A DNA stretch of 64,000 nt from Ensifer sesbaniae (GTDB lineage: Bacteria; Pseudomonadota; Alphaproteobacteria; Rhizobiales; Rhizobiaceae). The position numbers and the translations under genes are program-made. Each line of letters begins with the position of its first letter. The stretch's first letter is position 1. The DNA is taken from positions 1,798,001-1,862,000 of the forward strand of contig NZ_JABEKU010000001.1 of NCBI RefSeq assembly GCF_013283665.1. The letters run 5' to 3'. Shown here one piece after another: positions 29,032-39,110 of this stretch. The notes under the pieces were generated by a model. The model was not told where the DNA came from. It was given only the letters and a program-made list of their open reading frames with translations, and did no database searches.

Positions 29032-29838
29032 ATGCTTGCGGGTGAACTGAAGTCACTGAAGGTTGCGATACTCGGCGTGTCGCTGGCGGTCTGCGGGACC
29101 ATCACCATGCCGGCTCTTGCCTTTGATCCAGGGGCAGGCGTTACGAAGGAATCCGGCCCCTTCGCGCTCTTCAAGTTCGGCTTCTCCGCTTACAAGAACG
29201 GTCGCAAGGATGAGGCCATCGAAGCCTACAAATACGCGGCGGAGAAGGGACATACCGGCTCCCGCTGGGCTCTGGCCAATATGTATGCCTATGGCGACGG
29301 CGTCACCGAGAACGACCTCGAAGCCTTCAAGATCTATAGCGAGATCGCCCAGCAGGGCGTGGAACCGGGCTCCGAGGATACCGGTTACTTCGTCAACGCA
29401 TTGATCTCTCTTGCCGGCTACTACCGACGCGGCATTCCCGACAGCCCGATCAAGTCGGATATGGCCCAGGCACGGCAACTCTATTTCCAGGCGGCGTCGA
29501 CCTTTGGGGTCGCCGAGGCGCAGTTCCAGCTCGCGCGCATGCTGCTCTCGGGCGAGGGCGGCAGTGTCAACGTTCAGCAAGCCAAGAAGTGGCTCAATCG
29601 GGCCCGCAAGAGCGGCCATGCCGGTGCCATGGGTGTCTTCGGCAACGTGATTTTCCAGGAAGGCCAGACCGTCCGTGGTCTCGCCTATATGACCGCCGCG
29701 CTCGACCAGTGTTCGCCGAAGGATCGGCCGTGGATGCAGTCGATGCAGGAGCAAGCGTTCTCGCTGGCGAGCGAGGACGACCGCCGTACGGCAATCGCCC
29801 TGTCGCAAAACCTGCACATGCAGGGCGACGACGACTGA
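29032..29838 (+). CDS. exoR: ExoR, periplasmic regulator of the ExoS/ChvI system
   Basis: 268 residues, the length I recall for Sinorhizobium ExoR. The signal peptide is cleaved near PALA/FDPG, followed by a chain of Sel1-like helical repeats (for example SRWALANMYAYGDGVTENDL, AEAQFQLARMLLSGEGG, KKWLNRARKSGHAGAMGVFG). In rhizobia ExoR binds the sensor kinase ExoS in the periplasm and holds it off; its proteolysis under acid or stress activates ChvI, raising exopolysaccharide synthesis and lowering motility. ATG 29032 is preferred to the GTG at 29029. It converges with xthA. The assignment rests on length, N-terminus and repeat layout. Confidence 0.88.
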   Translation: MLAGELKSLKVAILGVSLAVCGTITMPALAFDPGAGVTKESGPFALFKFGFSAYKNGRKDEAIEAYKYAAEKGHTGSRWALANMYAYGDGVTENDLEAFKIYSEIAQQGVEPGSEDTGYFVNALISLAGYYRRGIPDSPIKSDMAQARQLYFQAASTFGVAEAQFQLARMLLSGEGGSVNVQQAKKWLNRARKSGHAGAMGVFGNVIFQEGQTVRGLAYMTAALDQCSPKDRPWMQSMQEQAFSLASEDDRRTAIALSQNLHMQGDDD

Positions 29839-29906
29839 TCGCGTCGCGGGACAATCCCAAAAAACAGCGGCACTGATACGGAAGAGCCGAACGGCAGTTC
29901 CGCGCC

Positions 29907-30698
29907 TCAAGCCGCGGCGAAGGCAAACTCGCCGATGACGGGGACGTGGTCCGAGGGCTTTTCCCAGGCGCGCACATGCTTGTCGATCGATGTCGAAACC
30001 AAACGATCGGCCGCCTCCGGCGACAGCATCAGATGGTCGATGCGAATGCCGAAATTCTTGGGCCAGCAACCGGCCTGATAATCCCAGAACGTATAGAGCG
30101 GGACTGCGTCCGATGTCGCCCGCACGGCGTCGGTGAAACCGAGATTGCGCAGGCGCCGAAAGGCCGCGCGTGTTTCAGGCAGGAAGAGAGCGTCGTTCTG
30201 CCAGACCTTGATGTCCCAGCAATCATGCTCCTCCTGGATGACATTGTAGTCACCGGCCAGGATGAAGGGCTCTTCGAGCAGAAGGCGCTGCTCGGCGTAG
30301 GCCGCAAGCCGGCGCATCCAGGAAAGCTTGTAGGGATACTTCTCGCTATCGACGGGATTGCCGTTCGGCAGGTAGAGCGAGCAGACGCGGATCACGCCGC
30401 CGGCAACCGAGAACACACCTTCGATGAAACGGGACTGCTCGTCCGAATCGTCTCCGGGCAGTCCGCGGGTGACTTCGTCCGGCCGCAGCTTGGAGAGGAG
30501 GGCGACACCGTTGAAGCCCTTCTGGCCGTGAGTCTCGACATGGTAGCCGAGCGCCTCGATTTCCAGACGAGGGAAGCCGTCGTCGACAGTTTTGATTTCC
30601 TGGAGGCAGACGATGTCCGGATTGGCTTCCTTCAGCCACGCCAAGAGGCTGTCGATTCGCGCCTTGACGCCATTGATGTTCCAGGTCGCAATCTTCAT
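29907..30698 (-). CDS. xthA: Exodeoxyribonuclease III / AP endonuclease
   Basis: 263-residue EEP-fold nuclease of base excision repair that cuts DNA 5' to abasic sites and trims 3' ends. MKIATWNINGVKARIDSLLA, the metal-binding Glu in DIVCLQEIK, AGDYNV, RIDHLMLSPEA and the C-terminal SDHVPVIGEF are all present. The start at 30698 matches the family N-terminus; the 62 extra codons upstream in frame lack family similarity. It is divergent from the cardiolipin synthase-like gene. Confidence 0.95.
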   Translation of the reverse strand: MKIATWNINGVKARIDSLLAWLKEANPDIVCLQEIKTVDDGFPRLEIEALGYHVETHGQKGFNGVALLSKLRPDEVTRGLPGDDSDEQSRFIEGVFSVAGGVIRVCSLYLPNGNPVDSEKYPYKLSWMRRLAAYAEQRLLLEEPFILAGDYNVIQEEHDCWDIKVWQNDALFLPETRAAFRRLRNLGFTDAVRATSDAVPLYTFWDYQAGCWPKNFGIRIDHLMLSPEAADRLVSTSIDKHVRAWEKPSDHVPVIGEFAFAAA

Positions 30699-30904
30699 GG
30701 CTCGAAACGCCCTTCCATGTCGGTGAGTCCTTGACGCCGAGAATCTTCTAGCCGCTCCGGATTCTTTTGACAAATCCGATACCTGCGGCCTTTCAGGCCG
30801 GTGGGAAAGGTGCAACGACGGCGTGCGGCGCCGACCACAGTTTATACGGTATGGGTGCGGGTGCTCGAATTGATTCCGGTTCATGGCCGGCTATAGTCCG
30901 GCGC

Positions 30905-32368
30905 ATGATCGATCTCGTGCAGAACTACTGGCCGCATATCCTGGCGCTATTGTCCTTCGTGCTTGGCATCCCGGCTGCCATTCACGCCGCCATGACCAAG
31001 GACGACGTTCGCGCGGCCGCCGGCTGGGTCGGTGTCGTTCTGCTCTCGCCGATCGTCGGGGCATTGCTTTATGCCGTTGCCGGTATCAACCGTATCCGCC
31101 GCTCCTCGATAGGCTCGCAGCGCGCGCTGTTGCGCGGGCAGGGCCCCGACCAGTTCGGCAGGTTCGATATCTCTGAAACGGATATTGCCGGACGCTTCGG
31201 GAATCGCTTTGCCGCGATGAAAATTCTCGGGGATCGTGTTTCCCGCCATCGCATGTGTTCCGGTAACGGCATCGAGGTTCTGGCCGGTGGAGACGCCGCT
31301 TATGCGGCCATGCTGACGGCGATCGCCGGTGCGCAGCGCAGCATCCTGATGGAGAGCTACATCTTCGATCGCGACGTGGTCGGCCTTCGCTTCGCGGATG
31401 CCTTGATCGCCGCGGCCGCGCGCGGCGTCGAGGTGCGCGTGCTGATCGACGCGGTCGGCGCACGCTACTCCGTCCCAAGCATCGTCGGTCATTTGAAGGC
31501 CGCCGGCGTTCCGACGGCCGTCTTTAACGGCAATATCATCATGGGGCTGCGGCTACCCTATGCCAATCTGCGCACGCACCGGAAGATCCTCGTCGTCGAC
31601 GGCCGGGTTGCCTTTGCTGGTGGCATGAACATCCGCGCCGGCTTTACCAACGAGATCGCCGGCGAAATACCGGCGCTCGATACGCATTTTCGCGTGAGCG
31701 GCCCGGTGGTCGCCGACATCTTTCAGGTTGCCGCCGAGGACTGGCAATTTTCCAGCGGCGAGATGCTGACGGGCAGCGCCTGGACGCTCGAAGACATGCC
31801 CCCGCCGGCAGATGCGCCTTCCGTGCTGATGCGCGCCGTACCTTCAGGCCCGGACGCTACGAACGAGACCAATCACAAGATACTGATGGGGGCATTCTCG
31901 GTGGCGCGGAAGAACATCCGCGTGATGTCGCCCTATTTCCTTCCGGACCGCGAGCTGATCAGCGCTTTGGTTACTGCGGCCCGCAGGGGCGTCGACGTCG
32001 ATATCATCGTCCCCGCGGTCAACAACCTGCTCTTGGTCGATCGCGCGATGACCGCGCAATTCGACCAGGTCCTGAAAGGCCACTGCCGCGTCTGGCGCGC
32101 CGCGGGCGCCTTCAACCATTCGAAGCTCTTGATCGTGGATGAGCGCTGGGCCTATGTCGGATCGACCAATCTCGACCCGCGCTCGCTGCGGCTCAACTTC
32201 GAGTTCGATCTCGAAGTGCTGGACGACGGTTTCGCCCATACGATCGGCGGCATGATATCGGATGTTCAGGCCTCGGCCGAGCCCGTCACGCTCGAGGCAT
32301 TGCGCGCCAAGCCGCTCGTCGATCGGCTGGCGAACCGTTTGCTTTGGCTGGGGTCGCCATATCTCTGA
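30905..32368 (+). CDS. cls: Cardiolipin synthase-like phospholipase D family protein
   Basis: 487 residues: two N-terminal membrane segments (about 8-28 and 40-60), then two PLD domains with complete HKD motifs, HRKILVVDGRVAFAGGMN (about residue 223) and HSKLLIVDERWAYVGSTN (about residue 405). Such proteins condense two phosphatidylglycerols to cardiolipin at the inner membrane. ATG 30905 begins the first membrane helix; the 46 codons upstream in frame are not typical of the family. It converges with erpA over a 31-bp gap, with no obvious terminator. Confidence 0.88.
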   Translation: MIDLVQNYWPHILALLSFVLGIPAAIHAAMTKDDVRAAAGWVGVVLLSPIVGALLYAVAGINRIRRSSIGSQRALLRGQGPDQFGRFDISETDIAGRFGNRFAAMKILGDRVSRHRMCSGNGIEVLAGGDAAYAAMLTAIAGAQRSILMESYIFDRDVVGLRFADALIAAAARGVEVRVLIDAVGARYSVPSIVGHLKAAGVPTAVFNGNIIMGLRLPYANLRTHRKILVVDGRVAFAGGMNIRAGFTNEIAGEIPALDTHFRVSGPVVADIFQVAAEDWQFSSGEMLTGSAWTLEDMPPPADAPSVLMRAVPSGPDATNETNHKILMGAFSVARKNIRVMSPYFLPDRELISALVTAARRGVDVDIIVPAVNNLLLVDRAMTAQFDQVLKGHCRVWRAAGAFNHSKLLIVDERWAYVGSTNLDPRSLRLNFEFDLEVLDDGFAHTIGGMISDVQASAEPVTLEALRAKPLVDRLANRLLWLGSPYL

Positions 32369-32399
32369 TGGCGACCACGATCAGGTGCATCTGGCCGTG

Positions 32400-32732
32400 T
32401 CAGATGGAAAAACTCGTTCCGCATCCGCAGCTTGCGACCGCGTTCGGATTCTTGATCTGAAACGACTGGCCGAGCAGGTTGTCGACGAAGTCGATTTCCG
32501 AACCGCCCATATAGACGAGCGAAAGGCTGTCGATCAGAACCTTGGCGTCGTCCTTCTCCAGCACCAGGTCGTCGTCGTTTGCGCTATCGACCAGGTCGAA
32601 CTTGTAGGAGAATCCCGAGCAGCCGCCGCCCTCCACGGATACTCGCATGGCATTGTTGTGACTGTCCGAACGAAGGATCGTGGCGATCCGCTTTGCAGCA
32701 GCGTCCGAAATGGTCACGGTTTCTTGCGTCAT
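32400..32732 (-). CDS. erpA: Iron-sulfur cluster insertion protein ErpA (A-type carrier)
   Basis: 110-residue HesB/IscA-type carrier. The three cluster-binding Cys are present: one in EGGGCSGFSY (about residue 38) and two in ASCGCGTSFSI at the C-terminus. It delivers Fe-S clusters to apo-enzymes. It is divergent from dgt and converges with the cls-like gene. ErpA is preferred over IscA because of its overall sequence and isolation from any isc/suf cluster. Confidence 0.9.
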   Translation of the reverse strand: MTQETVTISDAAAKRIATILRSDSHNNAMRVSVEGGGCSGFSYKFDLVDSANDDDLVLEKDDAKVLIDSLSLVYMGGSEIDFVDNLLGQSFQIKNPNAVASCGCGTSFSI

Positions 32733-32944
32733 ATCTGCCTCCTGCCGGGGTCAAGAACCGGAGAGATTGGATTGTTGTTCCAGCAATGTCGCGCCCGGCT
32801 CCGGAGGTGGTTTCAACCCCCGCGGCCAAGCCATTGCTTTCGCTTGCGGAATCGGTCGATGCTTGCGCGACGCGTTTCCGTGGCTTTCACTATAGGTATG
32901 AAGGCTTCAATGTCCCGTCAATGGGATGACGATTTGGGTGGAAA

Positions 32945-34162
32945 ATGACATTCGACAAAACTGCGCTGGGCTTCGGTTATGGTGAACACGCGCCGTTCGC
33001 GTCGAATCCCTGGGCGACGCGCGGCAGGCTCTATCCGGAAGCATCGAGCGCGACACGTTCGGATTTCCAGCGCGATCGCGACCGCATCGTGCACACGACC
33101 GCCTTTCGCCGGCTGAAGCACAAGACGCAGGTCTTCATCGCTGCCGACGGCGACCATTACCGCACGCGGCTGACGCATACGATCGAAGTGGCGCAGATCG
33201 CTCGCGCACTCGCACGCGCGCTCAAGCTCGACGAGGATCTCGCCGAAGGGGTCGCCCTCGTCCACGATTTTGGTCACACGCCATTCGGGCATACGGGCGA
33301 GGATGCCTTGCATGAGATGCTGGAGCCCTACGGCGGCTTCGATCACAACGCCCAGTCGCTGCGCATCGTCACGAAACTCGAACGGCGTTATGCCGAATTT
33401 GACGGGCTGAACCTGACCTGGGAAAGCCTGGAGGGATTGGTCAAGCACAATGGACCGCTGCTGACGCCCGACGGGCAGGGCACGCGCGGACCGGTGCCGC
33501 AGCCGATCCTCGATTATTGCGCACTGTACGATCTGGAGCTGGCGAGTTATGCGAGCCTTGAAGCGCAGGTCGCGGCCATCGCCGACGACATCGCCTATAA
33601 CACGCACGATATCGACGACGGCCTGAGGGCCGGCTATCTGACCTTCGAGATGCTGGAAGACGTGCCGTTCCTTGCCCGTCTGATGCGCGAGGTCCACGAC
33701 CGCTATCCCGGCCTTGAAAGCAGCCGCTTCACGCACGAGATCATGCGTCGCCAGATCACGGCAATGGTCGAGGACGTGATCGGTGTCGCCCAGAAACGCA
33801 TCGCGGACATTCGCCCGGAGAGCGCAACCGAGGTGCGGCAGGCGGGTACGGTCATGGCGACCTTCTCCGACGAGATGAGCGAGACCGACAAACAGATAAA
33901 GCGCCTGCTGATGACCCGCATCTACCGGCACCCCGAAGTGATGCGGGTGCGGGAGGGCGCGGCGTCGATCGTCTGCGATCTCTACCATGCCTTCATGGAT
34001 GACCCGCAATTGATGCGGGAGCACTATTGGGTCGATCAGATTGCCGGCATGGCCGAACCGGCGCGAGCCCGTCATGTCGGCGACTATCTTGCCGGCATGA
34101 CCGATACCTTCGCAATCAGCGTGCACAAGCGCTTGTTTGACCACACGCCGGATTTGCGGTAG
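32945..34162 (+). CDS. dgt: Deoxyguanosinetriphosphate triphosphohydrolase-like protein
   Basis: 405-residue HD-domain phosphohydrolase of the Dgt type 2 (dNTPase, SAMHD1-like) group, which removes triphosphate from dNTPs. [20 protein letters not shown], the metal-binding [13 protein letters not shown] and [19 protein letters not shown] are intact. Length fits the shorter type 2 group rather than E. coli Dgt (about 505 residues). It is divergent from erpA and is followed by a strong terminator. Confidence 0.92.
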   Translation: MTFDKTALGFGYGEHAPFASNPWATRGRLYPEASSATRSDFQRDRDRIVHTTAFRRLKHKTQVFIAADGDHYRTRLTHTIEVAQIARALARALKLDEDLAEGVALVHDFGHTPFGHTGEDALHEMLEPYGGFDHNAQSLRIVTKLERRYAEFDGLNLTWESLEGLVKHNGPLLTPDGQGTRGPVPQPILDYCALYDLELASYASLEAQVAAIADDIAYNTHDIDDGLRAGYLTFEMLEDVPFLARLMREVHDRYPGLESSRFTHEIMRRQITAMVEDVIGVAQKRIADIRPESATEVRQAGTVMATFSDEMSETDKQIKRLLMTRIYRHPEVMRVREGAASIVCDLYHAFMDDPQLMREHYWVDQIAGMAEPARARHVGDYLAGMTDTFAISVHKRLFDHTPDLR

Positions 34163-34175
34163 GGACGCCCCGCCC

Positions 34176-34212
34176 GGAGGCTTGCGGTTCGACCGAACCG
34201 AGCCTCCTTTTT
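34176..34212 (+). terminator. Terminator after dgt
   Basis: GGAGGCT (34176-34182) pairs with AGCCTCC (34201-34207), enclosing a second stem CGGTTC/GAACCG with GACC loop, followed by TTTTT. Confidence 0.88.
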
Positions 34213-34258
34213 GAGTTTTGCGCCGGTCACATGTGGTCGGGAAAAGCGGACGGATCAG

Positions 34259-36019
34259 ATGAATCTCTTCACGGACTTCGAATCAAGAATTAAGGACATT
34301 CTCGAAACGCTTGAAAGCGTTCGAGAAAAGCGATCCGAGCTTGACTTCGGCCGTGTCAATGTCGAGCCGCCGCGCGATCCGAGCCACGGCGACGTCGCGA
34401 CCAATGCCGCCATGGTGCTGGCCAAGCCGCTCGGCCTGAACCCGCGGGCGCTTGCCGAACTCATCGTTGAAAAGCTCAAACAGGACCCGGAAGTCACCGA
34501 AGTGACTGTTGCCGGCCCGGGCTTCATCAATGTCCGGCTTTCGGTATCCTATTGGCAGAAGCTGTTGTCGAGCGTGGTGCGGGCGGGCCTTGACTATGGC
34601 CGCAGCACCGTCGGTTCGGGCCGCAAGGTCAACGTCGAATATGTCTCGGCCAACCCGACGGGACCGATGCATGTCGGCCACTGCCGTGGCGCCGTCGTCG
34701 GCGACGCGCTTGCCAACCTGCTGGCCTTTGCCGGCTATGCGGTGACCAAGGAATACTACATCAACGATGCCGGCTCGCAGATCGACGTTCTCGCGCGTTC
34801 CGCCTTCATGCGGTATCGCCAGGCGCTTGGCGAGGACATCGGGGAGATCCCGGCGGGTCTTTATCCGGGCGACTATCTCGTTCCGGTCGGCGAAGCGCTC
34901 GCCGATGAATTCGGCACGAGCCTGCGCCTGATGCCCGAAGACAGGTGGATGCCGCTCGTCAAGGACCGGACGATCGATGCCATGATGGCGATGATCCGCG
35001 AAGATCTCGCGGCGTTGAACGTCAATCACGACGTCTTCTTCTCCGAACGGACGCTGCACGCCAATGGAGCGGCTGCGATTCGCACCGCGATCAACGACCT
35101 GACCTTCAAGGGGCACGTCTACAAGGGCACGCTGCCGCCGCCGAAGGGGCAGCTCCCGGAGGATTGGGAAGATCGCGAGCAGACGCTATTCCGCTCGACG
35201 GAGGTTGGTGACGACATCGACCGGCCGCTGATCAAGTCCGATGGCAGCTACACCTATTTCGCCGCCGACGTCGCCTACTTCAAGGATAAGTTCGATCGCG
35301 GCTTCGACGAGATGATCTATGTGCTGGGCGCCGACCATGGCGGTTACGTCAAGCGGCTCGAAGCACTGGCACGCGCCGTATCAGGCGGTTCGTCAAAACT
35401 TACGGTTCTGCTTTGCCAACTGGTCAAGCTCTTCCGCAACGGCGAACCGGTGAAGATGTCGAAGCGCTCCGGCGATTTCGTCACGCTGCGCGACGTCGTC
35501 GATGAAGTCGGCCGTGATCCGGTTCGTTTCATGATGATCTATCGGAAGAATTCCGAGCCGCTCGACTTCGATTTTGCTAAGGTTACAGAACAGTCCAAGG
35601 ATAACCCAGTCTTCTACGTGCAGTATGCTCATGCACGTTGCCGATCGGTGTTCCGTCAGGCGGCGGAAGCTTTCCCGGATCTGGATATCGAATCGCTCGA
35701 CTTTGCCGGTGCCGTACAGGGGCAGATCGAGGATCCGACGGAACTTCAGCTCGTCGCCAAGCTCGCAGAATATCCGCGAGTGATCGAGGCGGCGGCACTG
35801 GCTCAGGAGCCGCATCGCATCGCGTTTTACCTGTACGATCTTGCCGCTGCCTTCCACGGACACTGGAACAAAGGTAAAGAGAATCCGGAATTACGTTTTG
35901 TTAACGATAAAAATAGAGAATTAAGTACTGCCAGACTCGGGCTGGTGCATGCTGTCGCTTCGGTATTGAAGTCCGGCCTGTCTATAACAGGCACCTCCGC
36001 ACCGGAGGAAATGCGATAA
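34259..36019 (+). CDS. argS: Arginyl-tRNA synthetase
   Basis: 586-residue class I synthetase. The N-terminal additional domain (to ~residue 115) is followed by [20 protein letters not shown] carrying the HIGH motif (HVGH), the catalytic domain, a [14 protein letters not shown] motif near residue 400, and the DALR anticodon-binding domain. ATG 34259 fits the family start ([16 protein letters not shown]); the 16 codons upstream in frame cross the leader. It heads the argS-SPOR-nagZ-scpAB series. Confidence 0.97.
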   Translation: MNLFTDFESRIKDILETLESVREKRSELDFGRVNVEPPRDPSHGDVATNAAMVLAKPLGLNPRALAELIVEKLKQDPEVTEVTVAGPGFINVRLSVSYWQKLLSSVVRAGLDYGRSTVGSGRKVNVEYVSANPTGPMHVGHCRGAVVGDALANLLAFAGYAVTKEYYINDAGSQIDVLARSAFMRYRQALGEDIGEIPAGLYPGDYLVPVGEALADEFGTSLRLMPEDRWMPLVKDRTIDAMMAMIREDLAALNVNHDVFFSERTLHANGAAAIRTAINDLTFKGHVYKGTLPPPKGQLPEDWEDREQTLFRSTEVGDDIDRPLIKSDGSYTYFAADVAYFKDKFDRGFDEMIYVLGADHGGYVKRLEALARAVSGGSSKLTVLLCQLVKLFRNGEPVKMSKRSGDFVTLRDVVDEVGRDPVRFMMIYRKNSEPLDFDFAKVTEQSKDNPVFYVQYAHARCRSVFRQAAEAFPDLDIESLDFAGAVQGQIEDPTELQLVAKLAEYPRVIEAAALAQEPHRIAFYLYDLAAAFHGHWNKGKENPELRFVNDKNRELSTARLGLVHAVASVLKSGLSITGTSAPEEMR

Positions 36020-36082
36020 GTATTGTCACCATTTTCCCACAATGCACTGGCACATAAATACAGGCAATTGTGAGTGGAGAGC

Positions 36083-38956
36083 ATGGCAGACAAACAATTC
36101 GCACGAAGCGGGCCGGCTGAATTCGACGTATTGGCAGACGATGATCCGTTGGCCGAACTCGCCCGGATCGTCGGTTACGATGCCCGGCCGGCCGTACAGC
36201 AATTGCAAGAGCTGCAGCGACATCAGGAGGCGGTCCGTCAGGATCCCGCCTTCGATCTCGAGGACGAACTTCTTCGCGCCTTCGATAGCTATGATGCGCC
36301 CCGCGCTGTGCAGCAGCCTGCTGTGGAGCCGGTTTCGGCGCCGCAGCCGGTTGAAGAGGCCCGGATCGAGCCGGTAGCCGATCTCGCGGAAGAATACGAC
36401 GCGCCGACATTCCGTCAGCCGGAGCCGGTCGCAGCGCCAGCCGCTGTCGTCGAAGAGGAGCCCGAGCAGGCTTTCGAAGTGCAATCGTTCTCGGCCGCCC
36501 CTCCGGTTGCAGAAGGCGATGGCGCGGACTTCGGCGCCGATGAGCCGGCGTTCGATCTGGAGCGTGAACTCGAATTGTCGCTCGGCGAAGCCGATCTGTT
36601 GCCGTTCGAAGAAGAGCCGACATCCGAGGCGAAGGAACAGGTTGCGGATGGCTGGCAAGCGCCGGCCGCGGAACCCTCTGCCGCTTGGGCCGAGCCTGCC
36701 CCTGTCGCCGAGCCGTTCCCGGTCTACGACGAGCCGAGCCTTGATGTCGTGCAAGAGGCGCACGCTGACGAGACCGCTCACGCGAACGAGACGATCCCGG
36801 AAGAGCCCGCGGGCCATGAAACTGTCCGCGACGAGCTTCTCGCGGATGTCGAGCGCTTCCCGGTTCCGCCGGTCGCTGCCGTCGTTGCCGCTGCCGTGCA
36901 GTCTCATCCGGCGCTTCATGCAACGGAACAGCCGGTCATTGCGCCTGCCGCCGCCCCGGCAAATACGGTCGCGACGCCGGCGAAGAAGAGCCCCTATCCC
37001 TTTACGCCGACCTTCAGTCGGGCGACGCCTGTCGCTTCGCCGACCGGCGCCAGCCAGCAGCGCGCCTTTGCCGGCCCGCTCGTATCCCAGGCCGCGCCGG
37101 TTGCTGCTGCCGCGGTCGCCACACCTGCCGTTACGCCGGTGGTCGAGGCCGCCCAGCCAGCACAGCCCGTCGCGGAGCCGGAAAACGAGCCCGGCTTCGA
37201 CATCGAGAACTTCGAGTTGGAGCTCTCCGATGCCGCGCTGAAGCTCGACCTCGCCGACCTCGGCCCGACCGAACCCGTTGCCGCAGCCCCTGCGGCCGTG
37301 CCGCAGGCTGCTGTGCAGCCGGTCGCCGAGACCGCTGCTCCGCAGCGCGAACCGGAACGCTCCGTCGAGACTTTCGCCGCTCCGGCCCCGGCTGAGCAGC
37401 AGGACGCACAGCCCGAAAGCGCGCTGCCTTTCGATCCCTCGATGATTGCCGAAGCCGAGAATGGCGTTGCACCGATCGCCGACATGGAGGTGCCGCAACT
37501 GCCGGTCATCGAAACGGAAAAGCCGGTCGCCTATCCGGCGGATTACGATCTCGATATCGACGCGGAAATGGCGCAACTGTTCGGCACGCCGGCTCCGGCC
37601 GTCAAGGAAGCCCGTCCGGCGGCCGTTGAAAAGGCCGAGGCGGTTCGTCCTGCCCCAGCCGCAAATGCAAGTCCGTCGTTCGGTGCCGGCGCGCTCGATG
37701 ATTTTGACGAGTTCGAAAAGGCGATGGAGGAGGATTTCCGCCGCTCCATGACCGAACGGCAGTCTCCGGCGCGCGATGCCGAGCGGGTTTCCGCGGCGCA
37801 GGGCCAGGACGATGCGGGCGACTATCGCGATTACGGCTCGGGCCGGCGGTCGCAGCGCACGATGCTGCTTGCCGCAAGCGTTGCTGGCGTCATCATTCTC
37901 GGCGGCGCGGCTGTTTACGCCTGGATGGGCGGCAGCGATGCCGTAACTTCGGCCGAGGGCCCCAAGATCATTCTCGCCGACAAGGGGCCGGTTAAGGTCG
38001 TGCCGGAAGAAAAGGGCGGCAAGACTGTGCCGAACCAGGACAAGGCGGTTTACGATCGTGTCGCTGGAGCCCAGGCCGGTGCGCCGCAGCAGGAAGCGCT
38101 GGTTTCCTCGACCGAAGAGCCGATGGACGTCGTTCAGAAGACGCTGACGCCGGAAACGCTGCCGCTCGAAGGCAGTGACGACGCGGATGGCCCGCAGGCC
38201 AGCCTGCCTGCCGAGGACGAGGATGGCGCTCGCCTGCTGCCGGACGGCGGCGCCCCGACGGCCGCTCAGGAAGAAGACAAGGCGCCTGCCGTCGCACCGC
38301 GCAAGGTACGCACGATGATCGTCAAGCCGGACGGCACGCTGGTTGCTCGTGAAGAGCCGGTTGCCGCGCCTGCGACCGATGTTGCCGGAGCAACGCAGCC
38401 GCTGCCGGAAACGCCCTCGAAGGAAGTCGCCTCGGCTGAGGTCAGCGCTGCCGGTCAGGCATCGGCCAATGACGACCAGGTCGCGCTTGCCGCGACGGGC
38501 AACGCCAATCTCGAAGAGGTTCCGGTTCGCAGCGTGACGACCACGGCACCGGCCGAGAAGGCGCCGACGCCGCAGGCGCGTCCGGCCGAGCAGCCGGCCA
38601 AAGTGGCCGCTGCGGCCGCAGAGGGTGGCAATGTTCGCCCGGCTGAAGAGCAGGCCGCCGCCACGCCGGAAGCGCAGCCGCCGCAGCAGGTGGCAACGGC
38701 CTCGGTTCCGACCGGCGGATACTACATCCAGGTCGCGTCCCTGCCGTCGGAAGCTGAGGCGCAGAAGTCGTACAACAGCCTTTCCAGCAAGTTCGGAAGC
38801 GTCATCGGCGGCCGCGGCGTCGATATCCGCAAGGCGGAGATCGCCGGCAAGGGGACCTACTATCGCGTCCGTATCCCGGCCGGATCCAAGGAAGAGGCAA
38901 ACGCCCTGTGCTCCAAGTACAAGGGCGCTGGCGGAAGCTGCCTGGTGACCAAGTAA
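36083..38956 (+). CDS. Large SPOR-domain bitopic membrane protein
   Basis: 957 residues. Residues ~1-590 are cytoplasmic, strongly acidic and Ala/Pro/Glu-rich, with short conserved islands (ADDDPLAELARIVGY, DPAFDLEDELLRAFD, DYDLDIDAEMAQLFG, DDFDEFEKAMEEDFRRSM). One membrane segment lies near 592-614 (MLLAASVAGVIILGGAAVYA). A ~260-residue disordered periplasmic linker leads to a C-terminal SPOR domain from about 878 (GGYYIQVASLPSEAEAQ). SPOR domains bind denuded glycan strands at division or growth sites. ATG 36083 follows GGAGA; a GTG at 36074 is possible. It sits between argS and nagZ, a conserved rhizobial arrangement. Exact function is unknown. Confidence 0.88.
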   Translation: MADKQFARSGPAEFDVLADDDPLAELARIVGYDARPAVQQLQELQRHQEAVRQDPAFDLEDELLRAFDSYDAPRAVQQPAVEPVSAPQPVEEARIEPVADLAEEYDAPTFRQPEPVAAPAAVVEEEPEQAFEVQSFSAAPPVAEGDGADFGADEPAFDLERELELSLGEADLLPFEEEPTSEAKEQVADGWQAPAAEPSAAWAEPAPVAEPFPVYDEPSLDVVQEAHADETAHANETIPEEPAGHETVRDELLADVERFPVPPVAAVVAAAVQSHPALHATEQPVIAPAAAPANTVATPAKKSPYPFTPTFSRATPVASPTGASQQRAFAGPLVSQAAPVAAAAVATPAVTPVVEAAQPAQPVAEPENEPGFDIENFELELSDAALKLDLADLGPTEPVAAAPAAVPQAAVQPVAETAAPQREPERSVETFAAPAPAEQQDAQPESALPFDPSMIAEAENGVAPIADMEVPQLPVIETEKPVAYPADYDLDIDAEMAQLFGTPAPAVKEARPAAVEKAEAVRPAPAANASPSFGAGALDDFDEFEKAMEEDFRRSMTERQSPARDAERVSAAQGQDDAGDYRDYGSGRRSQRTMLLAASVAGVIILGGAAVYAWMGGSDAVTSAEGPKIILADKGPVKVVPEEKGGKTVPNQDKAVYDRVAGAQAGAPQQEALVSSTEEPMDVVQKTLTPETLPLEGSDDADGPQASLPAEDEDGARLLPDGGAPTAAQEEDKAPAVAPRKVRTMIVKPDGTLVAREEPVAAPATDVAGATQPLPETPSKEVASAEVSAAGQASANDDQVALAATGNANLEEVPVRSVTTTAPAEKAPTPQARPAEQPAKVAAAAAEGGNVRPAEEQAAATPEAQPPQQVATASVPTGGYYIQVASLPSEAEAQKSYNSLSSKFGSVIGGRGVDIRKAEIAGKGTYYRVRIPAGSKEEANALCSKYKGAGGSCLVTK

Positions 38957-38983
38957 GCCTGGCACATCGATAGAGTTTGAGGA

Positions 38984-39012
38984 GGGCGCGGCTCGGGGGC
39001 CGCGCCCTTCGC
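38984..39012 (+). terminator. GC-rich hairpin after the SPOR gene
   Basis: GGGCGCGGC (38984-38992) and GCCGCGCCC (38999-39007) form a 9-bp stem; the tail TTCGCATTT is weak. Probably a partial terminator, allowing some read-through to nagZ. Confidence 0.6.
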
Positions 39013-39110
39013 ATTTCAGGGATTTCGATCGCCCCATGGCCCTGTGCATGAGCGACGGGACTTCGTCTTTGTGGCTTCGCGCCGGGCGGCGCCCGCTCTA
39101 TGCTCTCCCA

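Noticed and set aside
36026-39049. A 1007-codon open frame antisense to the SPOR gene
   Set aside because: It is the mirror of a GC-rich, Ala/Pro/Glu-rich gene; the product is Arg/Gly-rich low complexity with no family or ribosome binding site.
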